Below the pieces are notes generated by a model, which saw nothing but the letters and a program-made list of their open reading frames with translations, did not search any database and was not told the DNA's origin. Both the position numbers and the translations under genes were made by a program. From Lentibacillus amyloliquefaciens (lineage in GTDB: Bacteria > Bacillota > Bacilli > Bacillales > Amphibacillaceae): a stretch of DNA of 64,000 bases. The stretch lies in the NCBI RefSeq assembly GCF_001307805.1, contig NZ_CP013862.1:2542001-2606000 (forward strand), read 5' to 3'. This document shows positions 50,499 through 60,663 of this stretch, one piece after another; position 1 is the stretch's first letter; every line of letters starts with the position of its first letter.

Positions 50499-50860
50499 AC
50501 TTTTCGCTCCCTATAAATTTCGACTGCAACGGATTGATAGTGACCCGGTATCGGTGGGTCAGGCTTGGTGACTTTCAATTGACACGCTTCCAATAAATCA
50601 AACGAACGGAACAACTCATCGGCAATTTGCTCGGCGATTGTTTCGACAAGATTTTTTGGCTTGCCCTCCACGATTTCTTTAACGACATTGTAAATTTCGC
50701 CATAATCAATCGAATCGTTCATATCATCCGAACGGCTGGACTTTTGCAAATCGAGCATCAGCTCTGCATCCACCACAAATCGTTGACCAAGTTTGGTTTC
50801 TTCAGGAAACAGACCGTGATACCCGTAAAATGCCATCTGATTCAACAAAATTTTATCCAA
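50495..50860 (-). CDS. folB: Dihydroneopterin aldolase
   Basis: I start at the TTG at 50860 (LDKILLNQMAFYGYHGLFPEE), with GGGAGGG seven bases upstream; an earlier in-frame codon adds a non-family extension inside folP. The 121-residue protein has AFYGYHG, the catalytic glutamate region and the lysine in LKVTKPDPPIPG. It makes the folK substrate. It overlaps folP by eight bases and folK by four, a tightly coupled cluster. Confidence 0.95.
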   Translation of the reverse strand: MDKILLNQMAFYGYHGLFPEETKLGQRFVVDAELMLDLQKSSRSDDMNDSIDYGEIYNVVKEIVEGKPKNLVETIAEQIADELFRSFDLLEACQLKVTKPDPPIPGHYQSVAVEIYRERKV

Positions 50861-51686
50861 GCCTTTTCCCTCCCTGCTTTCCAAGCATCGCATCCATCAT
50901 TTGAGCCAGTTCAACGTGCAGTTTCACATTATGGACACGGACAATCTGAATGCCTTTCGTTATGCCAAGGCATGTGGTTGCACCTGTTCCATTGTCACGT
51001 TCCTGCGGCGGGACATCCAAGATTTTACCTATAAAAGACTTGCGGGATGTGCCGAGGAGAACCGTATACCCCAGTTCGTTAAATTGTTCGAGCTGATTCA
51101 TAACTTCCAAGTTGTCACCGGACGTTTTGGCAAAACCAACACCAGGGTCAAGGACAATACGTTCCCGGGGCACCCCGGCTTGAGTCGCGATATCAATGCT
51201 TTCCTGCAAATCCTGCTTCATATCATCGATCAATGATCTGTAATTCATATTTGTCCGGTTGTGCATTAATATAATCGGGACATCAGCGGTCGCTGCAACT
51301 TCTGCTATCTCAGGCTCCCGCTTCGCTCCCCAGACATCGTTGATCATATCAGCGCCGGCCTCAATTGCCTGACGTGCTGTTTCTGCTTTATATGTGTCAA
51401 TGGAAATTGGCAGGGTTACATTCTCTTTGAGCGCTCGAATAACCGGCAAAACCCGCTGAAGTTCCTCTTCCAGTGAGACCGGGTCATGATCCGGTCTCGT
51501 GGATTCGCCGCCGACATCAATCATATCTGCTCCCTCTTGTTCCATCAAAATGGCTTGTTTAACCGCTCGATCGATACTTGTGTAACTGTCGCCGTCTGAG
51601 AATGAATCAGGCGTCACATTCAGAATCCCCATTATATGTGTTCGTTCATCCAAATGAAACGTCTTTTCACGTGTCGTTAATTTCAT
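50853..51686 (-). CDS. folP: Dihydropteroate synthase
   Basis: The ATG at 51686 (MKLTTREKTFHLDERTHIMG) follows AAAGGATGG, giving 277 residues. The TIM barrel has ILNVTPDSFSDGDSY (sulfonamide/pABA loop), DVGGESTRP, DVWGAKREPE and GTSRKSFIGK. It joins pABA to the pterin pyrophosphate. In B. subtilis pabB-pabA-pabC separate cysK from this gene; here they are absent, so pABA must come from genes elsewhere or from outside. Confidence 0.97.
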   Translation of the reverse strand: MKLTTREKTFHLDERTHIMGILNVTPDSFSDGDSYTSIDRAVKQAILMEQEGADMIDVGGESTRPDHDPVSLEEELQRVLPVIRALKENVTLPISIDTYKAETARQAIEAGADMINDVWGAKREPEIAEVAATADVPIILMHNRTNMNYRSLIDDMKQDLQESIDIATQAGVPRERIVLDPGVGFAKTSGDNLEVMNQLEQFNELGYTVLLGTSRKSFIGKILDVPPQERDNGTGATTCLGITKGIQIVRVHNVKLHVELAQMMDAMLGKQGGKRLG

Positions 51687-51789
51687 TATGTACCATCCTT
51701 TGCATCCCAAATTATGACTAATTATATCAACAAGCTTCCGAATGGATTTGCCTCAGAAAACCTTCTAAATAATTATCGTACCACAGCAT

Positions 51790-51832
51790 GAAAAAAAGGA
51801 CTAGTGCCAGGTCATCCCGGCACCAGTCCTTC
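51790..51832 (-). terminator. Intrinsic terminator after cysK
   Basis: On the minus strand AAGGACTGGTGCCGGG/CCTGGCACTAGTCC followed by TTTTTTT lies 16 bases past the cysK stop. Strong; it separates cysK from the fol cluster. Confidence 0.93.
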
Positions 51833-51847
51833 CTAACAAATGCTGAT

Positions 51848-52774
51848 TTATTCTTCGTCATACTGGTAAAGCGGTGTGGACAGATAACGCTCGCCATTAT
51901 CAGGGATTATTGCCAGTACTTTTTTCCCTTTGCCCAGCTGTTTAGCAACCTTTTTGGCTGCAGCAACTGCGGCACCGGCTGAAATACCGCCCAATATTCC
52001 TTCTTGTTTCGCTACTTCACGTGTGGTTTGAAAAGCTTCATCATTGGTAATGCGGAGCGTCTCATCATAAATAGCCGTATCCAGAATATCGGGCACAAAT
52101 CCTGCACCAAGTCCCTGAATTTTGTGCGGTCCGGCAGAATCTCCCGAAAGGACAGCAGAATCATCAGGTTCAACTGCATAAAGTTTAATGCCATCGAAGT
52201 GCTCTTTCAAGACTTTGCCGGCACCGGTAATCGTCCCGCCAGTTCCAATTCCGGAAACAAACCCGTCAAGACCGTCGCCCATCTGTTTGACAATCTCCTG
52301 ACCAGTTGTGCGCTCGTGCACTTCCGTATTAGCTTCATTACTAAATTGCTGCGGCATAAAATAACCGTGCTCTTGCTTTAGTTCTTCAGCCTTTTTAATG
52401 GCGCCTTTCATAGCATCTGCACCAGGGGTCAATACCAGCTCAGCCCCATAAGCACGCAGTAAGTTACGGCGCTCTTTACTCATTGTATCAGGCATCACCA
52501 ATAAAGCCTTATACCCTTTTGCAGCAGCAACCATTGCCAGACCGATTCCGGTGTTGCCGCTTGTCGGCTCGATAATGGTGTCACCTTCTTTTAATGCACC
52601 TTCTTTTTCGGCTGCTTCAATCATGGATAAAGCAATCCTGTCTTTCACGGAGCTTCCCGGGTTCATGAATTCCAGTTTCACGTAAATATCTGCACTGTCA
52701 TTCTCAGCTGTACGATTTAATTTTACAATCGGTGTTTCGCCAATGAGACCATTGATATTGTCAGCAACTCTCAT
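51848..52774 (-). CDS. cysK: Cysteine synthase (O-acetylserine sulfhydrylase)
   Basis: The ATG at 52774 ([20 protein letters not shown]) follows GGAGGG with seven-base spacing; the 24-codon upstream extension is discarded. The 308-residue PLP enzyme has the cofactor lysine in [12 protein letters not shown], the substrate loop [11 protein letters not shown] and the phosphate-binding [13 protein letters not shown]. It makes cysteine from the CysE product and sulfide. It stands alone between terminators rather than in the fol operon. Confidence 0.97.
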   Translation of the reverse strand: MRVADNINGLIGETPIVKLNRTAENDSADIYVKLEFMNPGSSVKDRIALSMIEAAEKEGALKEGDTIIEPTSGNTGIGLAMVAAAKGYKALLVMPDTMSKERRNLLRAYGAELVLTPGADAMKGAIKKAEELKQEHGYFMPQQFSNEANTEVHERTTGQEIVKQMGDGLDGFVSGIGTGGTITGAGKVLKEHFDGIKLYAVEPDDSAVLSGDSAGPHKIQGLGAGFVPDILDTAIYDETLRITNDEAFQTTREVAKQEGILGGISAGAAVAAAKKVAKQLGKGKKVLAIIPDNGERYLSTPLYQYDEE

Positions 52775-52907
52775 ATTAAGCCCTCCAATTCCTAGTATTT
52801 TTATAGGATTTGTTTTTAATATACGTTTAAATTGAAAAAATGTCAATCAATTCGTACTATAATTCAAGATTGGGCTGTTCATTCAATGGGGTGTTAATCC
52901 CTTCCCC

Positions 52908-53810
52908 TTATTCCTCACCATAAATCCATTCGATGTTCAGCTCATTCCATAAAGGGGCAGCTGACAATGAGTTATCAAGCTCGTCCATGGCTAACTCCCG
53001 CTCGACATATGGCTTTATTTCCTCATAATCAAACGTGATGGCTGGAAGTTTGCGGTGCAGATAAATAATTGCGACACCCTGATTGGTTTCAAAAGGCTCA
53101 CTATATGTCCGCTCCTCCATCTGTTCTGCTTTATCCAGATAGCCATCAGGCCAAAATTGGCTTGAATTTACCAGAAACTCAAAATAACCACCTTCATCTT
53201 TTGTCTCTTCATCAATCGAGTATTCCCGAGCAAGCAAATCAAATGAGCCACCATCTTCAATTTCCTGATGCACTTTTTCTGCCGTTTCAAAATCCTCAAC
53301 GACGATATGGGAAATTTGTGTTGACGCTTGAACATTATACTGATCCTGGTATTGTTCATAGTATGCGCGGACTTCCTCATCAGGTATATCGATCTCATCT
53401 GTCAGCAAGGCTTCCAATTGATAGCGGTAGATGATATCCTCCCGCCATTCTTCTTCTTTTTGCTGCGTTTCTTCCTCAGTCATAATCCCCTGCATCGTCG
53501 TTAAAAGTGCCAGTTCCCGATTAATGACTTTTTCATCTATGGTGATATTGTTTCTCTCAGCGAGCTGTTCTACTGCTTGCTGGTTTATCATATCCTCCAG
53601 CTGTTTTTCTCCATGGTTCCCGCGCAATGCTTCCGTCCATTCATCATATGAAATGGTTTCTTCACCAACGGTCGCGACGGGCTCTTTTTGGTTGATTTGA
53701 CTGCCACTATCGTCAAGTGAGATCGTTTCTTCCTGACTCCAAAAAATAAATGTGGCAATATTTGTTACCAGTAAAACTGCAATAATGCCTAAAAGAAGGT
53801 TTCTGTTCAT
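52908..53810 (-). CDS. Membrane-anchored parvulin-type foldase, YacD/PrsA-like
   Basis: This 300-residue protein starts with a membrane anchor (LLLGIIAVLLVTNIATFIFW) without a lipobox cysteine. A SurA-like N-domain (ATVGEETISYDEWTEAL) and a PpiC/parvulin segment (QISHIVVEDFETAEKVHQEI followed by EDGGSFDLLAREYS) follow. The gene is in the place of B. subtilis yacD between hslO and cysK. It probably assists folding of exported proteins; whether the isomerase site is active cannot be told. The start is 16 bases from hslO. Confidence 0.85.
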   Translation of the reverse strand: MNRNLLLGIIAVLLVTNIATFIFWSQEETISLDDSGSQINQKEPVATVGEETISYDEWTEALRGNHGEKQLEDMINQQAVEQLAERNNITIDEKVINRELALLTTMQGIMTEEETQQKEEEWREDIIYRYQLEALLTDEIDIPDEEVRAYYEQYQDQYNVQASTQISHIVVEDFETAEKVHQEIEDGGSFDLLAREYSIDEETKDEGGYFEFLVNSSQFWPDGYLDKAEQMEERTYSEPFETNQGVAIIYLHRKLPAITFDYEEIKPYVERELAMDELDNSLSAAPLWNELNIEWIYGEE

Positions 53811-53826
53811 CAGCCGCTCCTTTCCA

Positions 53827-54708
53827 TTAGTTTTCGGCAGATGCTTTAAGTGTTTCCAGTTCTTCTTCCGTTAAATGATAAACTTCATTACAGAAATGGC
53901 ATGTCGCTTCTGCACTGTGATCTTCATCAATCATGTTCTGGATCTCTTCGCTTCCGAGCCCAAGGATAGACCGTTCGACACGTTCTTTGGAACATTTGCA
54001 TTGAAAGCGCACGGGCAGGCGTGCATGAATCGTGACTTCTTCTTCACCAAACAGCCGCTCCAGCATTTGCTCCGGTGAATTGCCTTCTCTGACCAGGGTC
54101 GAAATCGCCGGGAATGACTGTATTTTTTCTTCAAGACGTTCAATCACTTCTTCATCAGCACCGGGCATTACTTGAATGATAAATCCGCCGGCAGCCAAAA
54201 TGCTGTGATCAGAATTTACTAACACACCCGCTCCAACTGCTGAAGGTGTCTGTTCCGAGTTGGCAAAATAATAGGTGAAATCCTCTCCAACTTCTCCGGA
54301 AATAATCGGGACCTGCCCTGTAAAATGATCTTTTAATCCTAAATCTTTAACCACACTAAGCGTCCCCTCCATACCAACTGCCCTTGCAACGTCCAGTTTG
54401 CCTTGTGTATTTAAATCAAAGTCAACGTGTGGGTTTGTGACATAGCCGCGCACATCACCGGTGGCATCACTGTCAGCGATGATCGCGCCAATCGGGCCAT
54501 TTCCCTCCAGTTTAACTGTCAGTGAGTCATCGCCTTTTAGCATTGCCCCCATCATCGCACTGACTGTAATGGTTCTGCCAAGGGCAGCTGAGGCAGTCGC
54601 CCAGGTGTCCTGTCTTCTTTGCGCTTCTTCGACTGTATTTGTCGAATTGATCGCATAGGCACGGACCACTCCGCCGAATGTCGTTGCTTTTACCAAATAA
54701 TCTTTCAT
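53827..54708 (-). CDS. hslO: Redox-regulated chaperone Hsp33
   Basis: This 293-residue protein has the Hsp33 core and the C-terminal redox switch QCKC ... CHFC (about residues 236-272), the CxC-x(27-32)-CxxC zinc motif that forms disulfides under oxidative stress and activates holdase function. It lies between coaX and the parvulin-like gene as in Bacillus. Confidence 0.96.
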   Translation of the reverse strand: MKDYLVKATTFGGVVRAYAINSTNTVEEAQRRQDTWATASAALGRTITVSAMMGAMLKGDDSLTVKLEGNGPIGAIIADSDATGDVRGYVTNPHVDFDLNTQGKLDVARAVGMEGTLSVVKDLGLKDHFTGQVPIISGEVGEDFTYYFANSEQTPSAVGAGVLVNSDHSILAAGGFIIQVMPGADEEVIERLEEKIQSFPAISTLVREGNSPEQMLERLFGEEEVTIHARLPVRFQCKCSKERVERSILGLGSEEIQNMIDEDHSAEATCHFCNEVYHLTEEELETLKASAEN

Positions 54709-54765
54709 CTTAACATTTCATCTCCTTGTAAAAGATGCTCAATAATACCATTTGGACACTTAATG

Positions 54766-55547
54766 TTACGAATCTCTCAGCTGCTTATTCTTTTTGTGAA
54801 TCAGGTGAAGTCCCTTTAACGTCAATATCTTATCAGCGTAATCAATCGTTTCAGAGGCCTCAGTAAATAGTGACGCCAATCCGCCGGTAGCTATGACTGT
54901 TGGATCGGCTCCCATTTCCTGCTTCATCCGATTGACTGTACCATCCACCTGTGAAACATATCCATAGAAAACGCCAGACTGCATCGCTTCAACTGTTGAT
55001 TTTCCTATAACATTACCGGGGGTTGAATCTCAATTTTAGGCAGTTTCGAAGCCTTGCTATTGAGTGCTTCCATTGATATCAAAATGCCAGGAGCAATCAA
55101 ACCGCCATAATAAGCTTTCTCATTATTAATATAACAGTAGGTCGTTGCCGTTCCAAAATCAATAATAATTAACGGCGCCCCGTATTCCTCAATTGCACCA
55201 ACCGCGTTTACTATCCTGTCAGCACCAATTTCCTCAGGGTTCGGATACACCATGTTCAAATGAGAATTGACGGAGGATTTTCCAATGACCATTGGCTGCA
55301 AATGAAAATATTTTGTGCACATTTTTTCCAAAGAAAACATCATTGGGGGCACAACAGAGGAAATAATGACATCGTCAATATCCGAAAACGAAATGCCTTC
55401 ATGTTCTAATAATGACTTAATAAGAACAGCAAACTCATCCTCGGTTTTATACCGGTCTGTTTTAATGCGCCATTCATGGACTAATGTATCGTCTTTAAAA
55501 ACACCAAGAACGGTGTTTGTATTTCCGGCATCAAGCACAAAAAGCAT
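54766..55547 (-). pseudogene. coaX: Type III pantothenate kinase CoaX, frameshifted
   Basis: The first 178 codons ([20 protein letters not shown] ... [10 protein letters not shown]) are a normal CoaX with the DAGNTNT phosphate loop, [10 protein letters not shown] and IDFGTATTY. The frame then reads VML-stop at a C run (CAACCCCCGGTAATG, about 55017-55031). The other frame continues the family sequence as [20 protein letters not shown] and runs to a normal end at 54766. One missing base explains it. It phosphorylates pantothenate in CoA synthesis and is essential where no other kinase exists. Sequencing error, real mutation or slippage are all possible. Confidence 0.88.
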
Positions 55548-55644
55548 TTATGACCAAACCTTCCTATACCTTTTCTATCTTTTTACTATAGCATAAAACG
55601 ATGCTTGGAAAGAACAAGAAAAACTTGAATTCAACAGTTCTTTT

Positions 55645-56125
55645 TTATTAAAGGCTGTTGCTTTTGACACAAAATCCATAAACTCCGGAATAAAGTCTCG
55701 TTTGATTATATAGGGAAGCTTCCTGACGACGCAGCTCAGAATTTCTCAGCTTTTGAGTGGGCTCACCACGAGCCTCCTCGTTCGCAAAAACCGCTCACTG
55801 TGGGGTCTCTTTGGCTCGCTGTCCCACAGGAGTCTCACATATTTCAGCTGCTGGTGTGAATGGTTATTAACATTTATTTTCCTATATAAACAAATAAAAC
55901 TGCGGTGAGCCATTTCCAGCGCAGGCAATATACGAAGACTCAGGTCAGAACAGTCACGTGTCCGAAGACCCCGCAAGAAAGCGGTCTTTGCTTTCTGAGG
56001 AGGCTGAGGCCGTGCCCATGGGAAGCGGGTTTTATTGCCGAAGCGCATTTAAGCACTTAACGATAATCAGAATGGGAGAATTTTCACTGTGTCGCAGTTT
56101 ACATCAACAGCGAAGGACTAAAGCA
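55645..56125. repeat. Degenerate family A repeats between ftsH and coaX
   Basis: The segment 55655-55690 (GCTGTTGCTTTTGACACAAA, then ATCCATAAACT) is the inverted form of the family A end at 2840-2878. The segment 55733-55865 matches 2222-2350 (CACGAGCCTCCTCGTTCGCA; GTCCCACAGGAGTCTCACAT). A further GC-rich block (55960-56045; GAGGAGGCTGAGG) and a closing TTTACATCAACAGCGAAGG follow. The gap 55548-56152 has no gene. Confidence 0.65.
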
Positions 56126-56152
56126 AGTCCAAATTTACGAAAAGAGACATAC

Positions 56153-56184
56153 AAAAAGCCTCTCATTTCCATGAGAGGCTTTTT
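56153..56184 (-). terminator. Intrinsic terminator after ftsH
   Basis: AAAAAGCCTCTCAT/ATGAGAGGCTTTTT is a perfect stem 12 bases past the ftsH stop, flanked by A and T runs. Confidence 0.93.
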
Positions 56185-56195
56185 GCTTATACGAA

Positions 56196-58256
56196 TCAGT
56201 CTTTCTTTTCATCCGAGTCAGAAGGTTTATCTTGATTATTTTCGTCTTCTTCTTGGTCGTCTTGTTCCTCTTCTTCTTGTCTGCGCTTTTCTTCGGCCTT
56301 TGACTTGGCATCTTCATATGATTTAGGCTCAGCTTCTTCACCTTGCTTGGATTGGATGTTAACTTTTACATCTTCATCCTGTTTTTCTGAATCCGTTGTT
56401 CCAGCCGCTGGGCTGTCATCTTCTTCAGGCTCAGGAAGCACACCATCTTCAAACAGTGACTTAATCTGTCCCTTATCAAGTGTTTCAATTTCAAGTAAGG
56501 TTTGAGCCATTAATTCAAGTTTATCTTTATTCTCGGTAAGAATTTGCTTGGCACGATCATAGCAATAATTGATGAAGTTTTGCATTTCCTGATCAATTTC
56601 ATATGCAATCGTGTCACTGTAATTCTGTTCGTTCTGAATGTCCCGGCCAAGGAAAACTTCTCCGCCGCCGCTTGTGAACTGCAGCGGACCAATCTTATCA
56701 CTCATACCGTATTCGGTAATCATCTTACGTACAATGTTAGTTGCCTGCTGGAAGTCATTATGGGCGCCGGTACTCACTTCGCCAAACATAACTTCTTCAG
56801 CTACACGGCCGCCCAATAAACCAGTAATCTTATCGAACAATTCAGGCTTTGTAATGAACGAGCGGTCTTCTTTCGGCAGCATGACAGCATAACCGCCAGC
56901 CTGCCCACGCGGGATAATCGTTACTTTATGAACTTCATCCGCATTCTCCAGAACCTTACCGATAATGGTATGGCCGCTTTCGTGGTGGGCAACGATGTTA
57001 CGTTCTTTCTCGGAAATGACCTTGCTTTTCTTAGCAGGGCCGACGATAACCCGGTCAATCGCTTCATCGACATCCACCATATCGATTTTTTCCTTATCAA
57101 AGCGTGCAGCTACAAGGGCTGCTTCATTCAACAGGTTTTCCAGATCAGCACCGGAAAAGCCTGGTGTACGCATCGCAACTGTTTTAAGATCTACTGAATC
57201 ATCCAATGGTTTATCTCTTGCATGAACCTTCAGTACTTCCTGACGTCCTTTAACATCCGGACGGTTAACTGTTATCTGACGGTCAAAACGTCCCGGTCTT
57301 AACAAGGCCGGGTCAAGAATATCCGGACGGTTGGTTGCCGCAATGATAATTATGCCTTCATTGACACCAAAGCCGTCCATTTCAACGAGCAATTGGTTCA
57401 ATGTCTGTTCACGTTCATCATGACCGCCGCCGAGACCGGCACCACGCTGACGTCCGACAGCATCAATTTCATCAATGAATATGATACACGGTGCATTTTT
57501 CTTGGCATTTTCAAATAAATCACGTACACGGGATGCACCGACACCTACAAACATCTCAACAAAGTCAGAACCGCTGATTGAGAAGAATGGCGTTCCTGCT
57601 TCCCCTGCCACAGCACGGGCAAGCAATGTTTTACCTGTCCCTGGAGGCCCTACCAAGAGAACCCCTTTAGGGATACGTGCTCCGACTGATGCGAACTTGC
57701 GCGGATCTTTCAGAAAATCAACAACTTCCACGAGTTCCTGCTTTTCCTCATCTGCTCCGGCTACATCTTTAAACCGGACTTTTTCCTTATTCGTTTCTTC
57801 TGAGTACATTTTTGCTTTATTCTTGCCAAAGTTCATCACACGGCCGCCACCGCCGCCTTGTGCCTGGCTCAGAATAAAGAAGAAAAACAGTCCTAATATA
57901 AGAAATGGAATAATCGTCGTCAGAAATGTAACCCAGCCGCTTGGTTGCTCCTCTTCTGCTACATTAAGTGTAGCTTGCTCCTGAGCTTGCTCAGTAACCT
58001 GCGTGACAATATCTGTCGTATCAGGAACCTGAGCTACAAACTCTTCACCGCCGCTTAAACTTCCGGTGATACGCATGATGCCGTTAGCCGGCTGCATCGT
58101 CATTTCATCGATTTCTCCACTGTTTAATTGATTCATGAATTGCTGGACATCATATTGTTCTCTCTCTTGATTCTGTCCATTGAATACTCCTATGACGCCA
58201 ATGACGACTAAGAATATTAATAAATAAAATATGACATTACGAAATATCCGATTCAT
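56196..58256 (-). CDS. ftsH: ATP-dependent zinc metalloprotease FtsH
   Basis: This 686-residue protein has two N-terminal membrane segments (about 7-25 and 108-130) flanking an extracytoplasmic domain. The AAA module shows Walker A GPPGTGKT (about 203), Walker [12 protein letters not shown] and [23 protein letters not shown]. The zinc-protease motif HHESGH is near residue 424. The C-terminal tail after about residue 600 is strongly acidic ([14 protein letters not shown]), longer than in many relatives. It degrades membrane and regulatory proteins. It lies downstream of hpt, as in B. subtilis. Confidence 0.98.
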   Translation of the reverse strand: MNRIFRNVIFYLLIFLVVIGVIGVFNGQNQEREQYDVQQFMNQLNSGEIDEMTMQPANGIMRITGSLSGGEEFVAQVPDTTDIVTQVTEQAQEQATLNVAEEEQPSGWVTFLTTIIPFLILGLFFFFILSQAQGGGGGRVMNFGKNKAKMYSEETNKEKVRFKDVAGADEEKQELVEVVDFLKDPRKFASVGARIPKGVLLVGPPGTGKTLLARAVAGEAGTPFFSISGSDFVEMFVGVGASRVRDLFENAKKNAPCIIFIDEIDAVGRQRGAGLGGGHDEREQTLNQLLVEMDGFGVNEGIIIIAATNRPDILDPALLRPGRFDRQITVNRPDVKGRQEVLKVHARDKPLDDSVDLKTVAMRTPGFSGADLENLLNEAALVAARFDKEKIDMVDVDEAIDRVIVGPAKKSKVISEKERNIVAHHESGHTIIGKVLENADEVHKVTIIPRGQAGGYAVMLPKEDRSFITKPELFDKITGLLGGRVAEEVMFGEVSTGAHNDFQQATNIVRKMITEYGMSDKIGPLQFTSGGGEVFLGRDIQNEQNYSDTIAYEIDQEMQNFINYCYDRAKQILTENKDKLELMAQTLLEIETLDKGQIKSLFEDGVLPEPEEDDSPAAGTTDSEKQDEDVKVNIQSKQGEEAEPKSYEDAKSKAEEKRRQEEEEQDDQEEDENNQDKPSDSDEKKD

Positions 58257-58439
58257 TCCTTACCTCCTCCCAAGCGGGAAAAACTACAAATAATAGTACC
58301 ATATTAAAAAGAACAAACACAACTAATTGTACTTACCTTTTCAAGGTTAACAGCATTCGTGATGCGGCATTTATATGTTTCACGCCTCAACAGAAATATA
58401 TGACGTTTTTGTGACGTTATATCACTTTCTCCATTAAGT

Positions 58440-58982
58440 TTATTTCCCACTGTAAATTTCCGGCTTAAGCACGCCAATATAAGGTAAGTTCCGGTATTTT
58501 TCCTGATAATCCAACCCGTAGCCAACAACAAATTCATTGGGTACTTCAAAGCCGGCGATATCTGCTTTTATATGCGATGTCCGGCCGGTTGGTTTATCAA
58601 GCAGCGTAACAATTTTGATGGAATTCGCTTTTCGATATTTAAATAAATCCACCAAATAGCTTAATGTCAGGCCACTGTCAATAATATCCTCAATAATCAG
58701 TAAATCACGGCCTTCAACCTTTGTGTCCAAGTCTTTTTCAATCTTTACTTCACCTGAAGAACGCATTTGGCCCCCGTAGCTTGATACGTCCATAAAATCC
58801 ATTTCCAGGTGTGTATTGATATGCCGCAAGATATCTGACATAAACGGCAGCGCCCCTTTTAAAACACCGATCGCCAAAGGGAACTTTCCGTCATAGTCGT
58901 TGGTGAGCTGCTCACCAAGCTCTGCACATTTGGCAGCAATGTCATCTTCAGAAATCAATACCTTTTCAATATCGTTGTGCAT
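58440..58982 (-). CDS. hpt: Hypoxanthine-guanine phosphoribosyltransferase
   Basis: This 180-residue purine salvage enzyme has the PRPP-binding loop [17 protein letters not shown] (about 95-111) and [20 protein letters not shown], ending near IGVLKPEIY. It converts hypoxanthine and guanine to IMP and GMP. The start overlaps the tilS stop by 17 bases, and the pair is conserved in Bacillus. Confidence 0.97.
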   Translation of the reverse strand: MHNDIEKVLISEDDIAAKCAELGEQLTNDYDGKFPLAIGVLKGALPFMSDILRHINTHLEMDFMDVSSYGGQMRSSGEVKIEKDLDTKVEGRDLLIIEDIIDSGLTLSYLVDLFKYRKANSIKIVTLLDKPTGRTSHIKADIAGFEVPNEFVVGYGLDYQEKYRNLPYIGVLKPEIYSGK

Positions 58983-60375
58983 GCTTTTCCTCCATCCCGT
59001 ACTTTAATTGAATATAATTCCCGTTTTCAGCCTTTCCGGGCGGCCAACCCTTTTTCAAACCAGGCAACCATAAGATGTCACCATTATTATCAGTTATGAC
59101 CGGCCATTTATCCCTTTCATTTAATGGGATTTTTGCATCGATAAAAATGTCCTTCACTTTTTTGCTGCCATTTAACCCTTTCCATCTCATGCGATCCCCT
59201 GCTTTGCGGGTTCTGATATGCAGCGGGAGTGCGATCGCATCTTCACGGCAGACATAAACCTTTTCCCCCTGTAAGTCAGGCTCGCTGATAATATCCGAGA
59301 TAATGACCATGCCGTTAGCCAGCACAGTTTTTCCGGGGAGATCCATGACCCTATGATATGAAGAGGATTGTATCTGATCGTTCAAAAAGTAAAATGACAT
59401 GGTCTGATATGATTTTTCAAGCTTTAAACGATCTGGAAAATCAATTTCAATGTGACCATGATCAGTTTCCAGGACTTTAAAAAATTGATCCTCATGTACA
59501 TACGAAATAGTCTCCGAAGTTTCATTGTACAGATAATTCAATATTAGATGAAAGCAACGTCTTTGTAAAGAACGCGGAAAAGCCTTAAATGTATTGATTT
59601 GAAAAGAGACGTCCGTTTTCGAATCACCGAAAACGATAACCTGTTTTGCCATCTTTATCGCTTCCTGCTGCAGAAACGCCTCATCTTCCTGAAGTGACCC
59701 ACTTAAGTGCTGAAGTGTTCGGTGTAAATTCTGATTCTTTTCTTTTAATAAGGGAAGTATATTGTGCCGAAAATCGTTCCGTGTGTATATGTCTTCCTCA
59801 TTTGACGGATCTCTTCTGGGGGTAATGCCATGGTCGTTGCAATAGCGTTCAATCGTTTCCTTCGTGACACATAACAATGGTCTAACGATTTGTCCTGATG
59901 CAAAATCGCGTTTCAATGGAATCCCCGCCAATGACTTGGCGGTGGCTGAGCGGGCAAAGCTCATCAGCATTGTTTCTGCCTGGTCATCACCGTGATGTCC
60001 AAGCGCAAGATAATCCGCTTTGTATGTATTCATCTGTTCAGCAAAAAATTGATAACGAAGCTCTCTGGCGGCAACCTGGGTTCCCAGATGTCTCTCATGT
60101 TTATAAGCCGGCACATCCAATGAGGTGCTGATAAATTCAACATCCCTACTCCAGCACATTTCTCTGACATACTCAACGTCTTCCAGTGACGCATCTCCAC
60201 GCAGCTGATGATCAACTGAGACAACGATCAGGCGCAAGTTCCAAACACTCCTGATACGCCAAAAAAAATGAAGCAGCGCCATGGAATCAGGACCGCCTGA
60301 GACCGCGATTAAGACATTTGAGTTTTCTTTTATCAGCTGATGACGATTAATGAATGCGCGTACTGTATTTTCCAT
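58966..60375 (-). CDS. tilS: tRNA(Ile)-lysidine synthetase
   Basis: I start at ATG 60375 ([20 protein letters not shown]) with AGAAAGGA six bases upstream; the 27 codons above run through repeat DNA. The 469-residue protein has the PP-loop ATPase motif [14 protein letters not shown] (about 24-37), [14 protein letters not shown], and C-terminal TilS domains. It converts C34 of tRNA-Ile(CAU) to lysidine, essential for decoding AUA. Family B repeat DNA lies directly upstream. Confidence 0.95.
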   Translation of the reverse strand: MENTVRAFINRHQLIKENSNVLIAVSGGPDSMALLHFFWRIRSVWNLRLIVVSVDHQLRGDASLEDVEYVREMCWSRDVEFISTSLDVPAYKHERHLGTQVAARELRYQFFAEQMNTYKADYLALGHHGDDQAETMLMSFARSATAKSLAGIPLKRDFASGQIVRPLLCVTKETIERYCNDHGITPRRDPSNEEDIYTRNDFRHNILPLLKEKNQNLHRTLQHLSGSLQEDEAFLQQEAIKMAKQVIVFGDSKTDVSFQINTFKAFPRSLQRRCFHLILNYLYNETSETISYVHEDQFFKVLETDHGHIEIDFPDRLKLEKSYQTMSFYFLNDQIQSSSYHRVMDLPGKTVLANGMVIISDIISEPDLQGEKVYVCREDAIALPLHIRTRKAGDRMRWKGLNGSKKVKDIFIDAKIPLNERDKWPVITDNNGDILWLPGLKKGWPPGKAENGNYIQLKYGMEEKHAQRY

Positions 60376-60401
60376 CGGAATTCCTTTCTGTCCAATTGCG
60401 A

Positions 60402-60573
60402 GTTCAAAGGAGGATAAAAAAGACCGAGAAGTTTGAGGCGGCGCAGTTTCGAGCACAGAAAAACTTCTCCGAATTTACATCGCACGAAGGAAAAGCGTAC
60501 TTCTTTTCCAAGGAGCGGAGAAACAAGCCAACTAGTAACACCGACGTGTCATTTTTACCGGACTTTTTGAACT
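60402..60573. repeat. Family B repeat, inverted copy, between yabT and tilS
   Basis: Read inverted, it opens TTCAAAAAGTCCGGTAAAAA, continues TGACACGTCGG and closes TTTTATCCTCCTTTGAACT, the family B terminal repeats. The interior block (GTTTCGAGCACAGAAAAACT; CATCGCACGAAGG) matches the copy at 36149-36365. It starts 27 bases from the tilS ATG, so it forms the tilS 5' untranslated region. Confidence 0.8.
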
Positions 60574-60663
60574 ACCTCTTCAAGGAAAAAAATTCCCCAA
60601 CATCATGCCTTTTATTCTACCACAATTTCACCATATGACAAAGTGTCATCATCCAAAAACGCA

